A DNA stretch of 64,000 nucleotides from Agarilytica sp045430345. Lineage in GTDB: Bacteria > Pseudomonadota > Gammaproteobacteria > Pseudomonadales > Cellvibrionaceae. The DNA lies in the NCBI GenBank assembly GCA_045430345.1, contig JAILXT010000001.1, positions 1-64,000 of the forward strand, given 5' to 3'. Each line of letters starts with the position of its first letter. The first letter of the stretch is position 1. Below, in pieces: positions 52,772-61,946 of the stretch. Below the pieces are notes generated by a model. That model saw only the letters and a program-made list of their open reading frames with translations, was not told where the DNA came from and searched no databases. The position numbers and the translations under genes were made by a program.

Positions 52772-53936
52772 ATTACCTCATAAAAGACTCACCATTGGCT
52801 TTCTAGTAAACCCTATTGCCGGGGCGGGTGGTCCTGCGGCACATAAAGGCAGTGATCTTGCCGTAACGAAAGACGCGTTGGTTGCAGGTGAGTTAAATTT
52901 GCGCGCGCCCGAGCGAGCACGGCAGTTTATATCTGCTTTAGACTCTGATGCCCAGTTTGAACTCATCAGTGCCCCTGGGGCGATGGGGGCGGATTACTTG
53001 GCGGAGGCCTCAGCCCTGCAGTACAACGTTTTATCTTGCTCGCTGTCGAGTACGACAAGTGATCACGATACGAAAAATATCGTGAAGGCGTTAATCCTCG
53101 CGCAAGTGGATCTTATTGTGTTTGTTGGCGGTGACGGTACGGCCCGCGATGTATGTTCTGTATTGGAAAGTGAAGAGCCCCGCGCAAGCTTTCCCGTTTT
53201 GGGGGTGCCATCCGGAGTCAAAATGCATTCAGGAGTTTTTGCGATCACTCCAAGTGCTGCCGCAGCGGTACTTAACGAAGTGGTTTCCGGTGCGTTGGTT
53301 TCTTTGGTTGATCAAGACGTTCGAGATATCGATGAGCAAGCGTTGCAAAAAGGCGTCGTAAAAAGTCGCTATTATGGCGCTATGCTTGTGCCGGATGAAG
53401 TGCGTTATATTCAAGCGGTTAAATCGGGGGGTGTTGAAGTTGATGAACTGGTCTTGGCCGATATTGCCGCTGAAGTGGCGGAACGAATCGAGGACTGTGA
53501 TAACGAAACCACGTTGATAATTTTTGCTACGGGTTCCACCACGCAATTTATTCAACAAGAGATGCATTGCCCAGGTACATTGTTGGGGGTGGATGTTTTT
53601 AACCGCGGCCATTTAATTGCGGAAGATGTAACGGCAGCGGAATTGGAAACGCTTGTTTCTGCGCACGAAGGAAGAGTGATTATTGTGCTTACGGCGATTG
53701 GTGGACAAGGGCATATTTTGGGACGAGGCAATCAACAGCTTTCACCAAAAGTGTTACGACGTGTGGGCCGAGAAAACCTTTGGGTAGTGATGACGAAAAC
53801 CAAGCTGGAAGCGCTTTCGAAACGCCCCTTACTCATAGACAGTAACGATCCCGAGCTGGACGAACAATGGCAGGGGTTGATCCCCGTTATAACGGGATAT
53901 CACGATCAGGTACTGTACCGTTTGGGGAGTCAGTAA
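52761..53936 (+). CDS. ATP-NAD kinase-like protein
   Basis: A 391-residue protein of the ATP-NAD/AcoX kinase family, distinct from the housekeeping NadK. The catalytic GGDGT is at residues 123-127 (LIVFVGGDGTARDV). The N terminus TIGFLVNPIAGAGGPAAHKG and the later LTAIGGQGHILGRGNQQLS are family signatures. It may phosphorylate NAD or a lipid-like alcohol; the family is poorly characterised. The start is TTG at 52761, with AGGG 7 bp before it. The TAATG overlap at the end couples it to the methyltransferase gene. Confidence 0.85.
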   Translation: MKTELPHKRLTIGFLVNPIAGAGGPAAHKGSDLAVTKDALVAGELNLRAPERARQFISALDSDAQFELISAPGAMGADYLAEASALQYNVLSCSLSSTTSDHDTKNIVKALILAQVDLIVFVGGDGTARDVCSVLESEEPRASFPVLGVPSGVKMHSGVFAITPSAAAAVLNEVVSGALVSLVDQDVRDIDEQALQKGVVKSRYYGAMLVPDEVRYIQAVKSGGVEVDELVLADIAAEVAERIEDCDNETTLIIFATGSTTQFIQQEMHCPGTLLGVDVFNRGHLIAEDVTAAELETLVSAHEGRVIIVLTAIGGQGHILGRGNQQLSPKVLRRVGRENLWVVMTKTKLEALSKRPLLIDSNDPELDEQWQGLIPVITGYHDQVLYRLGSQ

Positions 53937-54892
53937 TGCGTGATCAATTACCAAGCTTTCAGCCATTGTTGTTGGCATTGGCGGAAAGTGGCGTTCTGGG
54001 TACTGGTGCTTCGCAAGATGCAGCGAGAGTTTTTCATGGCAGAGGGAAGTGCTTCGAGGGCTTAGATTGGGTGAATGTTGATTTCTTTTCGCCGTTATTG
54101 CTTGTGACGGTTTTTAGATCTTCAGAAATTGACGTGTCAGATTCGCTTATCGATCATCTCCAGAATACTTTGCGTCAATACTTTCAAAATGCCCAAACAC
54201 ACAACATTAACGCGGTGTTGATTCAACGACGAGACTTGGGTGGCGCACCTGTCAGTGCAATTATTGGGTCTGTTCCTGAAGAGGCTTTTGCGAGGCGTGG
54301 TGAATTAACATTTAGTCTGTCTTTCTCCCAGCAAAACACTGGTTTTTTCCTGGATATAGAGCCTGCGCGCCGGTGGTTAGAAGCTCGTTGTGAGGGAAAA
54401 AGCGTCTTGAATTTATTCTCCTATACTTGTGCGTTTTCGGTTGTGGCAAAAGCCGCTGGCGCACGGTCGATTGTGAATATTGATTTAAGTAAAAAGTCCC
54501 TGCAGCGGGGGCAGCGTAATCACCACTTGAGTCAGGTGGAAAGTCATCATGTCACGTTTTTGTCCCACGATATTTTTAAGTCCTGGGGCAAGCTAAAAAA
54601 GTACAGCCCTTACGATATCGTCATTATCGATCCTCCAAGCTTTCAAAAAGGCAGTTTTATCGCCGCTAAGGACTATGAAAAAGTCATTCGTAAGATGGAT
54701 GTTTTATTGTCGGAAGAGGGGGTGTTTCTCGCGTGTTTAAATGCCCCGGAAGTGCGTATTGATGAGTTTAGGTCAATGATTGAAGACAATGCAGAAGATT
54801 TTGTGTTTTCTGAGCGTTTGGAGCCGCTGCCATCGTTCCCTGAAAGTGACCCAGGAAGAGAATTGAAAATGCTTGTTTTTCGGCGAGTGTGA
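53936..54892 (+). CDS. Class I SAM-dependent methyltransferase (RlmI/K-like)
   Basis: A 318-residue methyltransferase. Residues 159-168 (NLFSYTCAFS) form the SAM-binding motif. IDPPSFQKG at 231-239 is the motif IV that in RlmI/RlmK positions the base for m5C or m7G methylation. The family turn VNIDLSKKSLQRGQRN is also present. It lacks the PUA or THUMP domains of the large rRNA methyltransferases, so it may be a shorter, specialised enzyme, possibly for RNA. The ATG overlaps the previous stop as TAATG. Confidence 0.85.
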   Translation: MRDQLPSFQPLLLALAESGVLGTGASQDAARVFHGRGKCFEGLDWVNVDFFSPLLLVTVFRSSEIDVSDSLIDHLQNTLRQYFQNAQTHNINAVLIQRRDLGGAPVSAIIGSVPEEAFARRGELTFSLSFSQQNTGFFLDIEPARRWLEARCEGKSVLNLFSYTCAFSVVAKAAGARSIVNIDLSKKSLQRGQRNHHLSQVESHHVTFLSHDIFKSWGKLKKYSPYDIVIIDPPSFQKGSFIAAKDYEKVIRKMDVLLSEEGVFLACLNAPEVRIDEFRSMIEDNAEDFVFSERLEPLPSFPESDPGRELKMLVFRRV

Positions 54893-54914
54893 AAGTTTTA
54901 CTGCGACTACCTGG

Positions 54915-57005
54915 TTAGTTGTTGTAGTAGTCTTCTAGGCGGTAGAGGGGCATGGGTTCATGTATCGCGTTACCCTGAGCAAAGTCGACATCCATCTCCT
55001 GTAGCAAATGAATGATTTCATGGCTTTCTGCATACTCTGCGATAATTGCGATATCCATTTCTTTCCCGATGTTGTTTATGGATGAGACCATTGCGCGGTC
55101 AAACTTGTCTTTCGTAATGTCACGTACAAATGAACCGTCGATTTTTATGTAATCGACGTGTAAGTTTTTAAGGTAACCGAAAGACGAAAACCCTGTTCCA
55201 AAGTCATCGAGCGCTAGGTTACAGCCGAGGGTCTTCAATTCATTCAGAAAATCTTTTGCCTCGTTCAAGTTTTGTATGGCACTTGATTCGGTGATCTCGA
55301 AGCAGATTTTTTCACGCGGGAAGGTATAGCTTTCTACAACCTGTAAAATCGCACTGCGAATACGGGGGTTGGCAATCGATTGGCTGGTTAAGTTGATGGA
55401 GCAGCAATTTAATAGGGCTGTATGTTCCGGGTGCTTATCAAGATAGTCCAATGCTGTGGTAAGAACCCACAAATCTATTTGTTCAGATAGGCCGAAGCGC
55501 TCAACCGCAGGAAGAAATTCACCCGGGAGGACGTGTTGGTTATTTTCGTCCACATAACGAATTAAAAACTCGTAGTGAACATGTTCCGAGTCTTCATCAT
55601 CCAGTTTAATGATGGGCTGAAAATACAGCTCAAACGCTCCGTCCTGAATGGCTTTTTGTAGGCGGCTGACCCACATCATATCCAGTCGGTTGTGATGGGA
55701 GCTGTCTACCTGCTCTGCATAAACCACAACACGGTTTTTACCATCTTGTTTGGCGGTGTAGCAGGCCGCATCTGAAGCGCCTAATAGGTCAATAACGTTA
55801 TTTAGGCTTGGGGAGCTTAGGGCTACGCCCACGCTAATGCTCTGTCGATAGTTATGCGTCTCCCAGACAAAAGTAAAATCTTCAGCGGCACCGCGCATGC
55901 TTTCCGCGATGTTTTTCGCTTCTTCTTCTGAGCTATTTAATTTTACGACGGCGAATTCGTCTCCACCGACACGGGCGAAAAAACTGCGTTCGTCACAGGC
56001 CTGCCCAATAATCGACACGAGGTGTTGAAGTAGCCTATCTCCTGCGCCATGGCCGCAGGTGTCGTTCACCACTTTTAATTGATCTACGTCGATATAGAAC
56101 AGTGCTATGCGTCCACCGCTGTCTTTGGCGATAGACAGTGCCTTTGCGAGATATTTTTCTAGGCCCTCGCGATTGTGCAGCATTGTCAGCTCATCGTATT
56201 GAGAATGAAATGAGATGAGTTCGGCCAGGCTTTTCGATTCGCGAATATCCTGAACCAACAGCAGTAAGCCTTCATTGCCACCGGGTAGGGCTACGATGCG
56301 GGGCAGTAGTTTTACCCAAAGCGGTTCGTTGTCGTGGTGCTGCAAACGGATATCAATCTCATATGAAATTTTCTTTCGTCGCACTTTCTCTACAGATAGA
56401 TGCTTGAGACGATCTTGTTCATCTTCTTCGACGAGAGTATTGAGCGACTTACCGATGATGGCTTCAAGGGTTTCGCCGATAAAGCGGGCAAAAGTACGGT
56501 TGCAGTCGAGAATGGTGTGTTGTTCGTCAATGATTAAAAACTGTGCAGGGCTGTCGTGAAAAAAAGCATCGAAGCGTGGGCTGTCATTAATATCTAACGC
56601 GGAGGGGCATTGTGGGGTGTCTTGCCCTGCACTTATGATTGGGTTATCTCCCCCTTTGGCGGCAAGGGTTAACCATTTTTTGCGTTGGTTTAATTGTGCA
56701 AACAACGCGGTGAGAACACAGAGCGTTCCGACTTGTACCGCGAAAGCGATTAATTGCTCTTGTTGCGTTAGGGGGCGCATATATTCTGGCGGCGCAAGGG
56801 TTGCGCCTATCAGTAATCCCCCAATAGCGAGGGTAATTAGGCTTACGCCCAAAATAGCAAAGCTGAAGCCTTGAAAGGTAATGCGTGATTTTGCGGTGCT
56901 TTGAGCGGCGAAATATTTAACAACGAGAGCGGATGTGGCAAGCGTTAGGAGTATTTGAATTGTTATGATGATTAACATTCCATTCGCGTCCATCGAGGTG
57001 AGCAA
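54915..57005 (-). CDS. Membrane GGDEF-EAL protein with PAS domain
   Basis: A 696-residue cyclic-di-GMP signalling protein. Three N-terminal transmembrane segments (about 9-31, 41-70, 84-105) lead to a PAS domain (about 145-258), a GGDEF domain with intact GGDEF at 347-351, and an EAL domain. The I-site R-x-x-D five residues before GGDEF is absent. In the EAL domain the signature is EFL (479-481) instead of EAL, but the other metal and catalytic residues look present (FEITESSAI, LDDFGTGFSSFGYL, IKIDGSFV). It may be mainly a phosphodiesterase. The TTG start at 57005 has AGGT before it. Confidence 0.9.
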   Translation of the reverse strand: MLTSMDANGMLIIITIQILLTLATSALVVKYFAAQSTAKSRITFQGFSFAILGVSLITLAIGGLLIGATLAPPEYMRPLTQQEQLIAFAVQVGTLCVLTALFAQLNQRKKWLTLAAKGGDNPIISAGQDTPQCPSALDINDSPRFDAFFHDSPAQFLIIDEQHTILDCNRTFARFIGETLEAIIGKSLNTLVEEDEQDRLKHLSVEKVRRKKISYEIDIRLQHHDNEPLWVKLLPRIVALPGGNEGLLLLVQDIRESKSLAELISFHSQYDELTMLHNREGLEKYLAKALSIAKDSGGRIALFYIDVDQLKVVNDTCGHGAGDRLLQHLVSIIGQACDERSFFARVGGDEFAVVKLNSSEEEAKNIAESMRGAAEDFTFVWETHNYRQSISVGVALSSPSLNNVIDLLGASDAACYTAKQDGKNRVVVYAEQVDSSHHNRLDMMWVSRLQKAIQDGAFELYFQPIIKLDDEDSEHVHYEFLIRYVDENNQHVLPGEFLPAVERFGLSEQIDLWVLTTALDYLDKHPEHTALLNCCSINLTSQSIANPRIRSAILQVVESYTFPREKICFEITESSAIQNLNEAKDFLNELKTLGCNLALDDFGTGFSSFGYLKNLHVDYIKIDGSFVRDITKDKFDRAMVSSINNIGKEMDIAIIAEYAESHEIIHLLQEMDVDFAQGNAIHEPMPLYRLEDYYNN

Positions 57006-57211
57006 TATCGACCTAAGTGCGCATCAACGTGCAGTGTTTCTGACATGTAATCTGGGAAGCCTTTTTAAAGTGTAGCAGCAAATGAGGGGGGGCAATTTCG
57101 TTCATTCGCCCCGGCAACAGAGGAGACGCTTATGGGGGCGTTTTCCGCGACAGAAAAGCTTGTTTTTTACGTTTCATGTTAACGAGGTGGGATTTGGGAT
57201 TGAAGGCGGGG

Positions 57212-57670
57212 CTATAGAAAATCCCGCGATTTCATCATATATCGTAACACCAGGTTTTTAAGCGCCTCTGATGACCCATGCTGAACCGTATGCTTAATAT
57301 GATCGATACGACGCCCCATGGGCTGCTCAGATTGATTGCTGGGCTCTGTATGGAGGTTTAAGTGAGCTTCGTTATCAATACTCGTCAATAGATTAAAGCC
57401 CCTGTGAGACAATACAGCGTCTTCTACGGCTTCTTGCTTTACCGTGGTGGCGTAGTGGATGTAATCGGCATCTTTGAGCCACACCATCGCGCTAAAGCAC
57501 GATTCAAAGCGCGGGCTGTGAAGCCCGAATTCATCTGGGGCGTCTGGCCCTGAAATATCTTCTACGTAAAGCGTTGTTTTCACTGGAAAACGACGAAACA
57601 GCATCAGCAATATTTTTGCCGTATCTTTGCAAAAGTCGTCAATATGTAGGTCGCCAATGGGTTCTTTCAT
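57212..57670 (-). CDS. Conserved hypothetical protein
   Basis: A 152-residue cytoplasmic protein, probably widespread in gammaproteobacteria, of unknown function. The pattern FCKDTAKILLMLFRRFPVKT, then ISGPDAPDEFGLHSPRFESC, then VWLKDADYIHYATTVKQEAV suggests a small winged-helix-like or mixed alpha-beta fold. The C-terminal KNLVLRYMMKSR helix is basic. It lies 36 bp from alaA and in the same direction, so it is probably co-transcribed with it. Confidence 0.7.
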   Translation of the reverse strand: MKEPIGDLHIDDFCKDTAKILLMLFRRFPVKTTLYVEDISGPDAPDEFGLHSPRFESCFSAMVWLKDADYIHYATTVKQEAVEDAVLSHRGFNLLTSIDNEAHLNLHTEPSNQSEQPMGRRIDHIKHTVQHGSSEALKNLVLRYMMKSRDFL

Positions 57671-57706
57671 AGTGCAGATATCAGGGTCAGAGCGCCATCG
57701 CTGGCT

Positions 57707-58921
57707 TTATTTTTTATAGGCCTGTAAGAATATACCGAACTTTTCAATGGCTTCCGTTATCTCATTTGCCTGAGGCAAAAATACGATGCGGAAATGATCC
57801 GGGTCCGGCCAGTTAAAGGCGGTGCCCTGCACCAGTAGGATTTTGTCTTTTAACAGAAAATCCAAAATCAGTTTCTGGTCATCTTTTATATCGTACATTT
57901 CCCTATCGATTTTAGGGAACAGATAGATAGCACCCTTGGGACGCACACAGCTAATGCCCGGAATTTTTTCCAAGGCGTCACATGCGGCATTTCGCTGCTC
58001 AAGTAGACGGCCGCCGGGCAGAATCAGTTCGTTAATACTTTGGTAACCGCCCAATGCGGTTTGTACCGCATACATGGCCGGAACGTTGGCGCACAAGCGC
58101 ATAGATGAAAGCATTTCTAGGCCTTCAATGTAGCCTTTTGCTTGGTCCTTCGCGCCGCTGATCACCATCCAGCCAGAACGGAAGCCGGCTAGGCGGTAGG
58201 ATTTGGATAGCCCGTTAAAGCTGATGCACAAAACATCTTGTGCAATTTTTGCCATGGGGATGAACTCGGCGTCTTCATATAAAATCTTTGAGTAAATCTC
58301 ATCGGCAAACAAAACGAGTTTATGTTCGCGTGCGACTTCCACCAACTGTTCTAGCATTTCTTTGCTATACACCGCGCCGGTGGGATTGTTGGGGTTGATC
58401 ACAAGTAGCGCACGCGTATTTTTTGTGATTTTGGATTTGATATCGTTAATATCAGGATACCAATCTGCAGCTTCGTCGCAGTGATAGTGCACGGGATTTC
58501 CACCGGATAGGTTCACGGCGGCTGTCCACAAGGGATAATCGGGGGAGGGGATCAATACTTCGTCGCCCGTGTTGAGCAAGGCCTGGCAGGCCATGACGAT
58601 GAGTTCGCTCACACCGTTGCCGAGGAAAATGTCATCGACATCGACACCGGGAATTTCTAACTGCTGACATTCCTGCATGATCGCTTTACGGGCGGCAAAC
58701 AAACCTTTGGATGCAATATAACCTTGGGCATTGCGCATATTGTGAATAACGTCCGCGATAAGCTCGTCTGGGGCGTCAAAGCCAAACGGCGCTGGGTTAC
58801 CGATATTCAGTTTTAATATACGATGGCCTTCTTCTTCTAAGCGATTTGCGTGCTCAAGAACGGGGCCGCGAATGTCGTAGCAGACGTCTGCTAGCTTTTC
58901 CGATTTGTTAATCCGTTGCAT
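57707..58921 (-). CDS. alaA: Glutamate-pyruvate aminotransferase AlaA
   Basis: A PLP-dependent class I/II aminotransferase making alanine from pyruvate and glutamate, 404 residues (E. coli AlaA 405). Very close to E. coli: IGNPAPFGFDAPDELIADVI, GNGVSELIVMACQALL, INPNNPTGAVYSKEML. The PLP lysine is K240 in FNGLSKSYRLAGFRSGW. VLLVQGTAFNWPDPDHFRIV (in near form LVQGTAFNWPDPDHFRIV) ends the family core. It is divergent from msrB, with 90 bp between the starts. Confidence 0.97.
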   Translation of the reverse strand: MQRINKSEKLADVCYDIRGPVLEHANRLEEEGHRILKLNIGNPAPFGFDAPDELIADVIHNMRNAQGYIASKGLFAARKAIMQECQQLEIPGVDVDDIFLGNGVSELIVMACQALLNTGDEVLIPSPDYPLWTAAVNLSGGNPVHYHCDEAADWYPDINDIKSKITKNTRALLVINPNNPTGAVYSKEMLEQLVEVAREHKLVLFADEIYSKILYEDAEFIPMAKIAQDVLCISFNGLSKSYRLAGFRSGWMVISGAKDQAKGYIEGLEMLSSMRLCANVPAMYAVQTALGGYQSINELILPGGRLLEQRNAACDALEKIPGISCVRPKGAIYLFPKIDREMYDIKDDQKLILDFLLKDKILLVQGTAFNWPDPDHFRIVFLPQANEITEAIEKFGIFLQAYKK

Positions 58922-59011
58922 AACGATTTCAGTATTGTTTTCACAGGTTTTGAGTTAGTTTAGGAGGCTTAGGCCTTGAACCTTAAACCTTCCATATTAT
59001 GAGGTGCGATT

Positions 59012-59425
59012 ATGGCAGATGATTCTTTAAAAGACGATGCGTACTGGCGAGATAAGCTGTCTGCAGACGAATACCGTATTTGTCGGGAGAAGGGGACAGA
59101 ACCGCCTTTTACGGGATGTTTCTGGGATCATAAAGGCGATGGCCATTATCGCTGTAAGTGTTGCGGTGATGTTTTGTTCAAGTCGGCCACAAAATATGAT
59201 TCGGGTTCGGGCTGGCCAAGCTTTTATCAAGCGGCGTCGTCTGAGGCGATTGTTGAGCACACCGATACCTCGTTGATGATGAGCCGCACAGAAATCGTGT
59301 GTGCGACATGTGGTTCTCATTTGGGCCATGTATTTTCGGATGGGCCAGCGCCCACGGGGATGCGATATTGTGTCAATTCGGCGTCCCTTGATTTTGATGA
59401 CGGCAAGGAGATGAATAAGTCGTAA
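59012..59425 (+). CDS. msrB: Peptide-methionine (R)-S-oxide reductase MsrB
   Basis: Repairs oxidised methionine. 137 residues. The zinc site is formed by C48 and C51 (CKCC) and C97 and C100 (CATC). The catalytic cysteine is C120 in GMRYCVNSASL. SGSGWPSFYQA and SHLGHVFSDGP are conserved core motifs. The stop abuts the next gene directly, so it is translated together with the Tag-like gene. Confidence 0.96.
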   Translation: MADDSLKDDAYWRDKLSADEYRICREKGTEPPFTGCFWDHKGDGHYRCKCCGDVLFKSATKYDSGSGWPSFYQAASSEAIVEHTDTSLMMSRTEIVCATCGSHLGHVFSDGPAPTGMRYCVNSASLDFDDGKEMNKS

Positions 59426-60094
59426 ATGAAAACGTTCAGTGAAATATACCAACTCGCTTGCCTGCACAAAGGGGGCGAAGACGCGGTTGAGGGTTTACTT
59501 CCAACGGTCTGTAACGATGAAGAATTAAATTCGAAGAGCGATGACTATTACCTATCCAATATGTCGCGTCGTGTATTTAGAGCCGGCTTAAAACATGCCA
59601 TGGTGGATAAAAAATGGCCTGGCTTTGATGCGGCCTTTAAACATTTCGATCCCTTTTACTGTGCTATGTTGAGTGAAGACGACATCGATGCAGCGATGAA
59701 AAATAAGACCATTATTCGGCATCGCGGTAAGCTGCTGTCCATTCGTGCCAATGCGCAGTTTGTTATTGAGCAGTCTCGTGAGTACGGTGGTTTTGGCGCG
59801 TACTTAACGCACTGGGCTCCAGATCAAACGTTATTGTTGTGGTGGGACCTGAAGAAAAAAGGCAAGCACCTGGGCGGTGCTTCCGGCCCGTCTTTTTTAC
59901 GCATGGTAGGGAAAGATAGTTTTTTACTGACACGTGATGTTGTAGCAGTACTCAAAAATAATGATGTTATCGCGAAAGAGCCCACCTCAAAAGCCGATCT
60001 TCGTGAAGTGCAGAAAGCATTTTTAACATGGCAGGCTGAGTGTGGTCGTCCATTGTCAGAGATTAGTCGTATCGTATCTTTTACCGCGACTTAA
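59426..60094 (+). CDS. DNA-3-methyladenine glycosylase I-like protein
   Basis: A 222-residue relative of Tag (HhH-GPD type DNA glycosylase). Recognisable Tag-like stretches: FDAAFKHFDPFYCAMLSEDD, KTIIRHRGKLLSIRANAQFV and GGASGPSFLRMVGKDSFLL. The Cys and His residues that bind zinc in classical Tag (an N-terminal cysteine near CGW, and the C-terminal His/Cys pair) are not obvious here, so it may belong to the non-zinc branch with altered or no base excision activity. It starts immediately after the msrB stop, which suggests a shared response to alkylation or oxidation. Confidence 0.78.
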   Translation: MKTFSEIYQLACLHKGGEDAVEGLLPTVCNDEELNSKSDDYYLSNMSRRVFRAGLKHAMVDKKWPGFDAAFKHFDPFYCAMLSEDDIDAAMKNKTIIRHRGKLLSIRANAQFVIEQSREYGGFGAYLTHWAPDQTLLLWWDLKKKGKHLGGASGPSFLRMVGKDSFLLTRDVVAVLKNNDVIAKEPTSKADLREVQKAFLTWQAECGRPLSEISRIVSFTAT

Positions 60095-60134
60095 AAACGC
60101 CCTAACAACCGTTAAGCGATTCTGGAGCATAATA

Positions 60135-60848
60135 ATGATAAAAACACTGTTCAATATCGAATGCCTTTTGATTGTGATGATGTTGCTCGCAATGATCGCG
60201 CAACGTTTTCAGCTCCTGCCGTTTAAATTGGCATTTGGTGGGTTTTCGCTGGCATTGCTCGCGGCCGCTCTGGTGTCTGCCGTGGCGTTAGTGATGTTGC
60301 TGTTGTCGTTTGGCGTTATTTCTGCCGACTCTCGCAGTTTATCCGCCGCCACCTTTGCGATTGGCGCGGTGCCATTGGTGTTGGTTATTCTGCTTGTTGG
60401 AAAGGGTTTTAAGGTGCCGAAAATCCACGATGTTTCAACCGATTTGGAAAATCACCTTCAGTTTGTTCATACGAAAACATTGCGCAGCAATGCTGAAAAT
60501 AGTGTGGACATTCCTTCTGCAAAGGTAATGCGTTTACAGAAAGCGTATTACACGACGCTGGCGCCGCTTAATACGGCGGACTCAGAATCCGCAGCGTATG
60601 AAAAAGCACTTCACGTATCATCCCGTCTTGGTTGGACGGTGACCCATAAGGCCCCCGAGCATTTCACCTTCGAAGCATCTGAGAGTACGGCACTTTTCGG
60701 TTTCGTTGATGATATTGTTGTGCGAGTAAGTAAGGCTGATAGCGGAAGTATTATTGATATGCGTTCGGTATCGCGTGTGGGGGTAAGTGATTTAGGTGCG
60801 AATGCCAAAAGGATAGAGCGGTTTCAGGCGGCGTATCGGGAGGAGTAA
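60135..60848 (+). CDS. DUF1499 membrane protein
   Basis: A 237-residue protein with three N-terminal transmembrane segments (from NIECLLIVMMLLAMIA to AIGAVPLVLVILLVGK), then a DUF1499 domain: ALHVSSRLGWTVTHKAPEHF, FEASESTALFGFVDDIVVRV and IDMRSVSRVGVSDLGANAKR. The function of DUF1499 is unknown. ATG 60135 has CTGGAG about 7 bp upstream. A longer frame that overlaps the previous gene is not supported. It converges on the next gene with one base between the stops. Confidence 0.82.
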   Translation: MIKTLFNIECLLIVMMLLAMIAQRFQLLPFKLAFGGFSLALLAAALVSAVALVMLLLSFGVISADSRSLSAATFAIGAVPLVLVILLVGKGFKVPKIHDVSTDLENHLQFVHTKTLRSNAENSVDIPSAKVMRLQKAYYTTLAPLNTADSESAAYEKALHVSSRLGWTVTHKAPEHFTFEASESTALFGFVDDIVVRVSKADSGSIIDMRSVSRVGVSDLGANAKRIERFQAAYREE

Positions 60849-60849
60849 G

Positions 60850-61644
60850 CTAGTCGTAAACGTTTTTCTTCTTCCAGATATCTTCTTGGTCGGAGGAAAA
60901 CTTGTCCCATTCGCCTTGCACTTCTTCGGCTTGATCTTGATCTTCCGCTGATATTGGCGCGGCCTGTTCCTCCTCTGTGAGGCGCTCTTTGAGCTGAGCA
61001 ACAATCGCTTTGATCTGGTCTAGGCGCTTTTTCATCACATCTGATTTCGATTCTCTTACGATAAGGTTTTGCGCAAGATCGAAGTAATGAATGGCGAGTT
61101 TGGTTTTGCCCGCTTGCCGTGCTTGGTTTCCGTTCAGTACATGCCCGTCAACGGTGACTTGTAATGATAAGGCCTTAATCTGGTTGCGAAATACTTGGGC
61201 TTGATTGCGAGGAATTGTCTGTTTCGCCTCAAGCTTATAGATGTATTTATGCAACTCCTCCAAGCAAGCGCGAACGTCTTTAATTTGTTGAGGGTTATCC
61301 AGCGTGGGCGGTGTTGATGTTGGGGGTTGGCGCTGGGTTTCTGACATTTGCGAGTTGACCACCTGGAAGTCTTGCAGATGAGCAGGGTCCTTGGGGTCTA
61401 GCTTGGACAGTTGCTCGCTGACATCCGCCAAGCTGCGTTGTACAAGTATTTTGAGTTCTTTGGTGAGGAATCCTGGAGGAAAGCCGTTAAGCATGAACTT
61501 AAAGCTACGTGACCGGGATTTGAGCGCGCTGGTCATGCGAATACGCTGTTCCCGCTTAGTTTGCACTGTTTGCTGGACGAACGCATAGCTTACCAGTGCG
61601 CCCAGTAATATAACGATAACGACGATGATGGAAGCGGTAGACAT
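60850..61644 (-). CDS. Membrane-anchored coiled-coil hypothetical protein
   Basis: I recognise no domain. The product (about 264 residues from ATG 61644) has one N-terminal transmembrane helix (STASIIVVIVILLGALVSYAF). A long helical, charged segment follows, with a likely coiled coil and TPR-like repeats (TKLAIHYFDLAQNLIV, KRLDQIKAIVAQLKERL), then an acidic C-terminal tail (AEEVQGEWDKFSSDQEDIW). A start 14 codons upstream is possible. Neither start has an ideal ribosome-binding site; GAGAGAGG is about 15 bp before 61644. A scaffold or envelope role is only a guess. Confidence 0.65.
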   Translation of the reverse strand: MSTASIIVVIVILLGALVSYAFVQQTVQTKREQRIRMTSALKSRSRSFKFMLNGFPPGFLTKELKILVQRSLADVSEQLSKLDPKDPAHLQDFQVVNSQMSETQRQPPTSTPPTLDNPQQIKDVRACLEELHKYIYKLEAKQTIPRNQAQVFRNQIKALSLQVTVDGHVLNGNQARQAGKTKLAIHYFDLAQNLIVRESKSDVMKKRLDQIKAIVAQLKERLTEEEQAAPISAEDQDQAEEVQGEWDKFSSDQEDIWKKKNVYD

Positions 61645-61806
61645 AAGCGCTGATTTGTTCCTCTCTCTATACCCAAGGCTAGTCATTTAGGGGGGGAGAC
61701 GCAAATAATTGGCCAATTAATTTGCTTGTTAAGTGTTTAAAAACTAAGCATTTTGTGTTTTTGAGTTTCTTTCTGCATATGGAGAAAAAAATCCTTAACC
61801 AAGTTG

Positions 61807-61835
61807 TTGACAGGAACCCGGATGCTCAATAGAAT
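61807..61835 (+). promoter_or_regulatory. Near-consensus sigma-70 promoter of the tRNA operon
   Basis: A perfect -35 box TTGACA (61807-61812) is separated by exactly 17 bp from TAGAAT (61830-61835), one base off the -10 consensus. A GC-rich discriminator (GCGCCCC) follows, typical of stringently controlled stable-RNA promoters. The tRNA-Glu gene begins 27 bp past the -10 box. Confidence 0.9.
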
Positions 61836-61861
61836 GCGCCCCTCTTTGAGATTAGCGTCCT

Positions 61862-61937
61862 GTCCCCATCGTCTAGAGGCCTAGGACACCGCCCTTTCAC
61901 GGCGGTAACAGGGGTTCGAATCCCCTTGGGGACGCCA
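61862..61937 (+). tRNA. tRNA-Glu (anticodon TTC)
   Basis: A 76-base cloverleaf. The acceptor stem is GTCCCCA with TGGGGAC, the anticodon stem CCGCC/GGCGG with TTC at 61896-61898, and the T arm has GGTTCGAAT. The 3' CCA is encoded (61935-61937). It leads a two-tRNA operon. Confidence 0.98.
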
Positions 61938-61946
61938 ATTTCAAGT

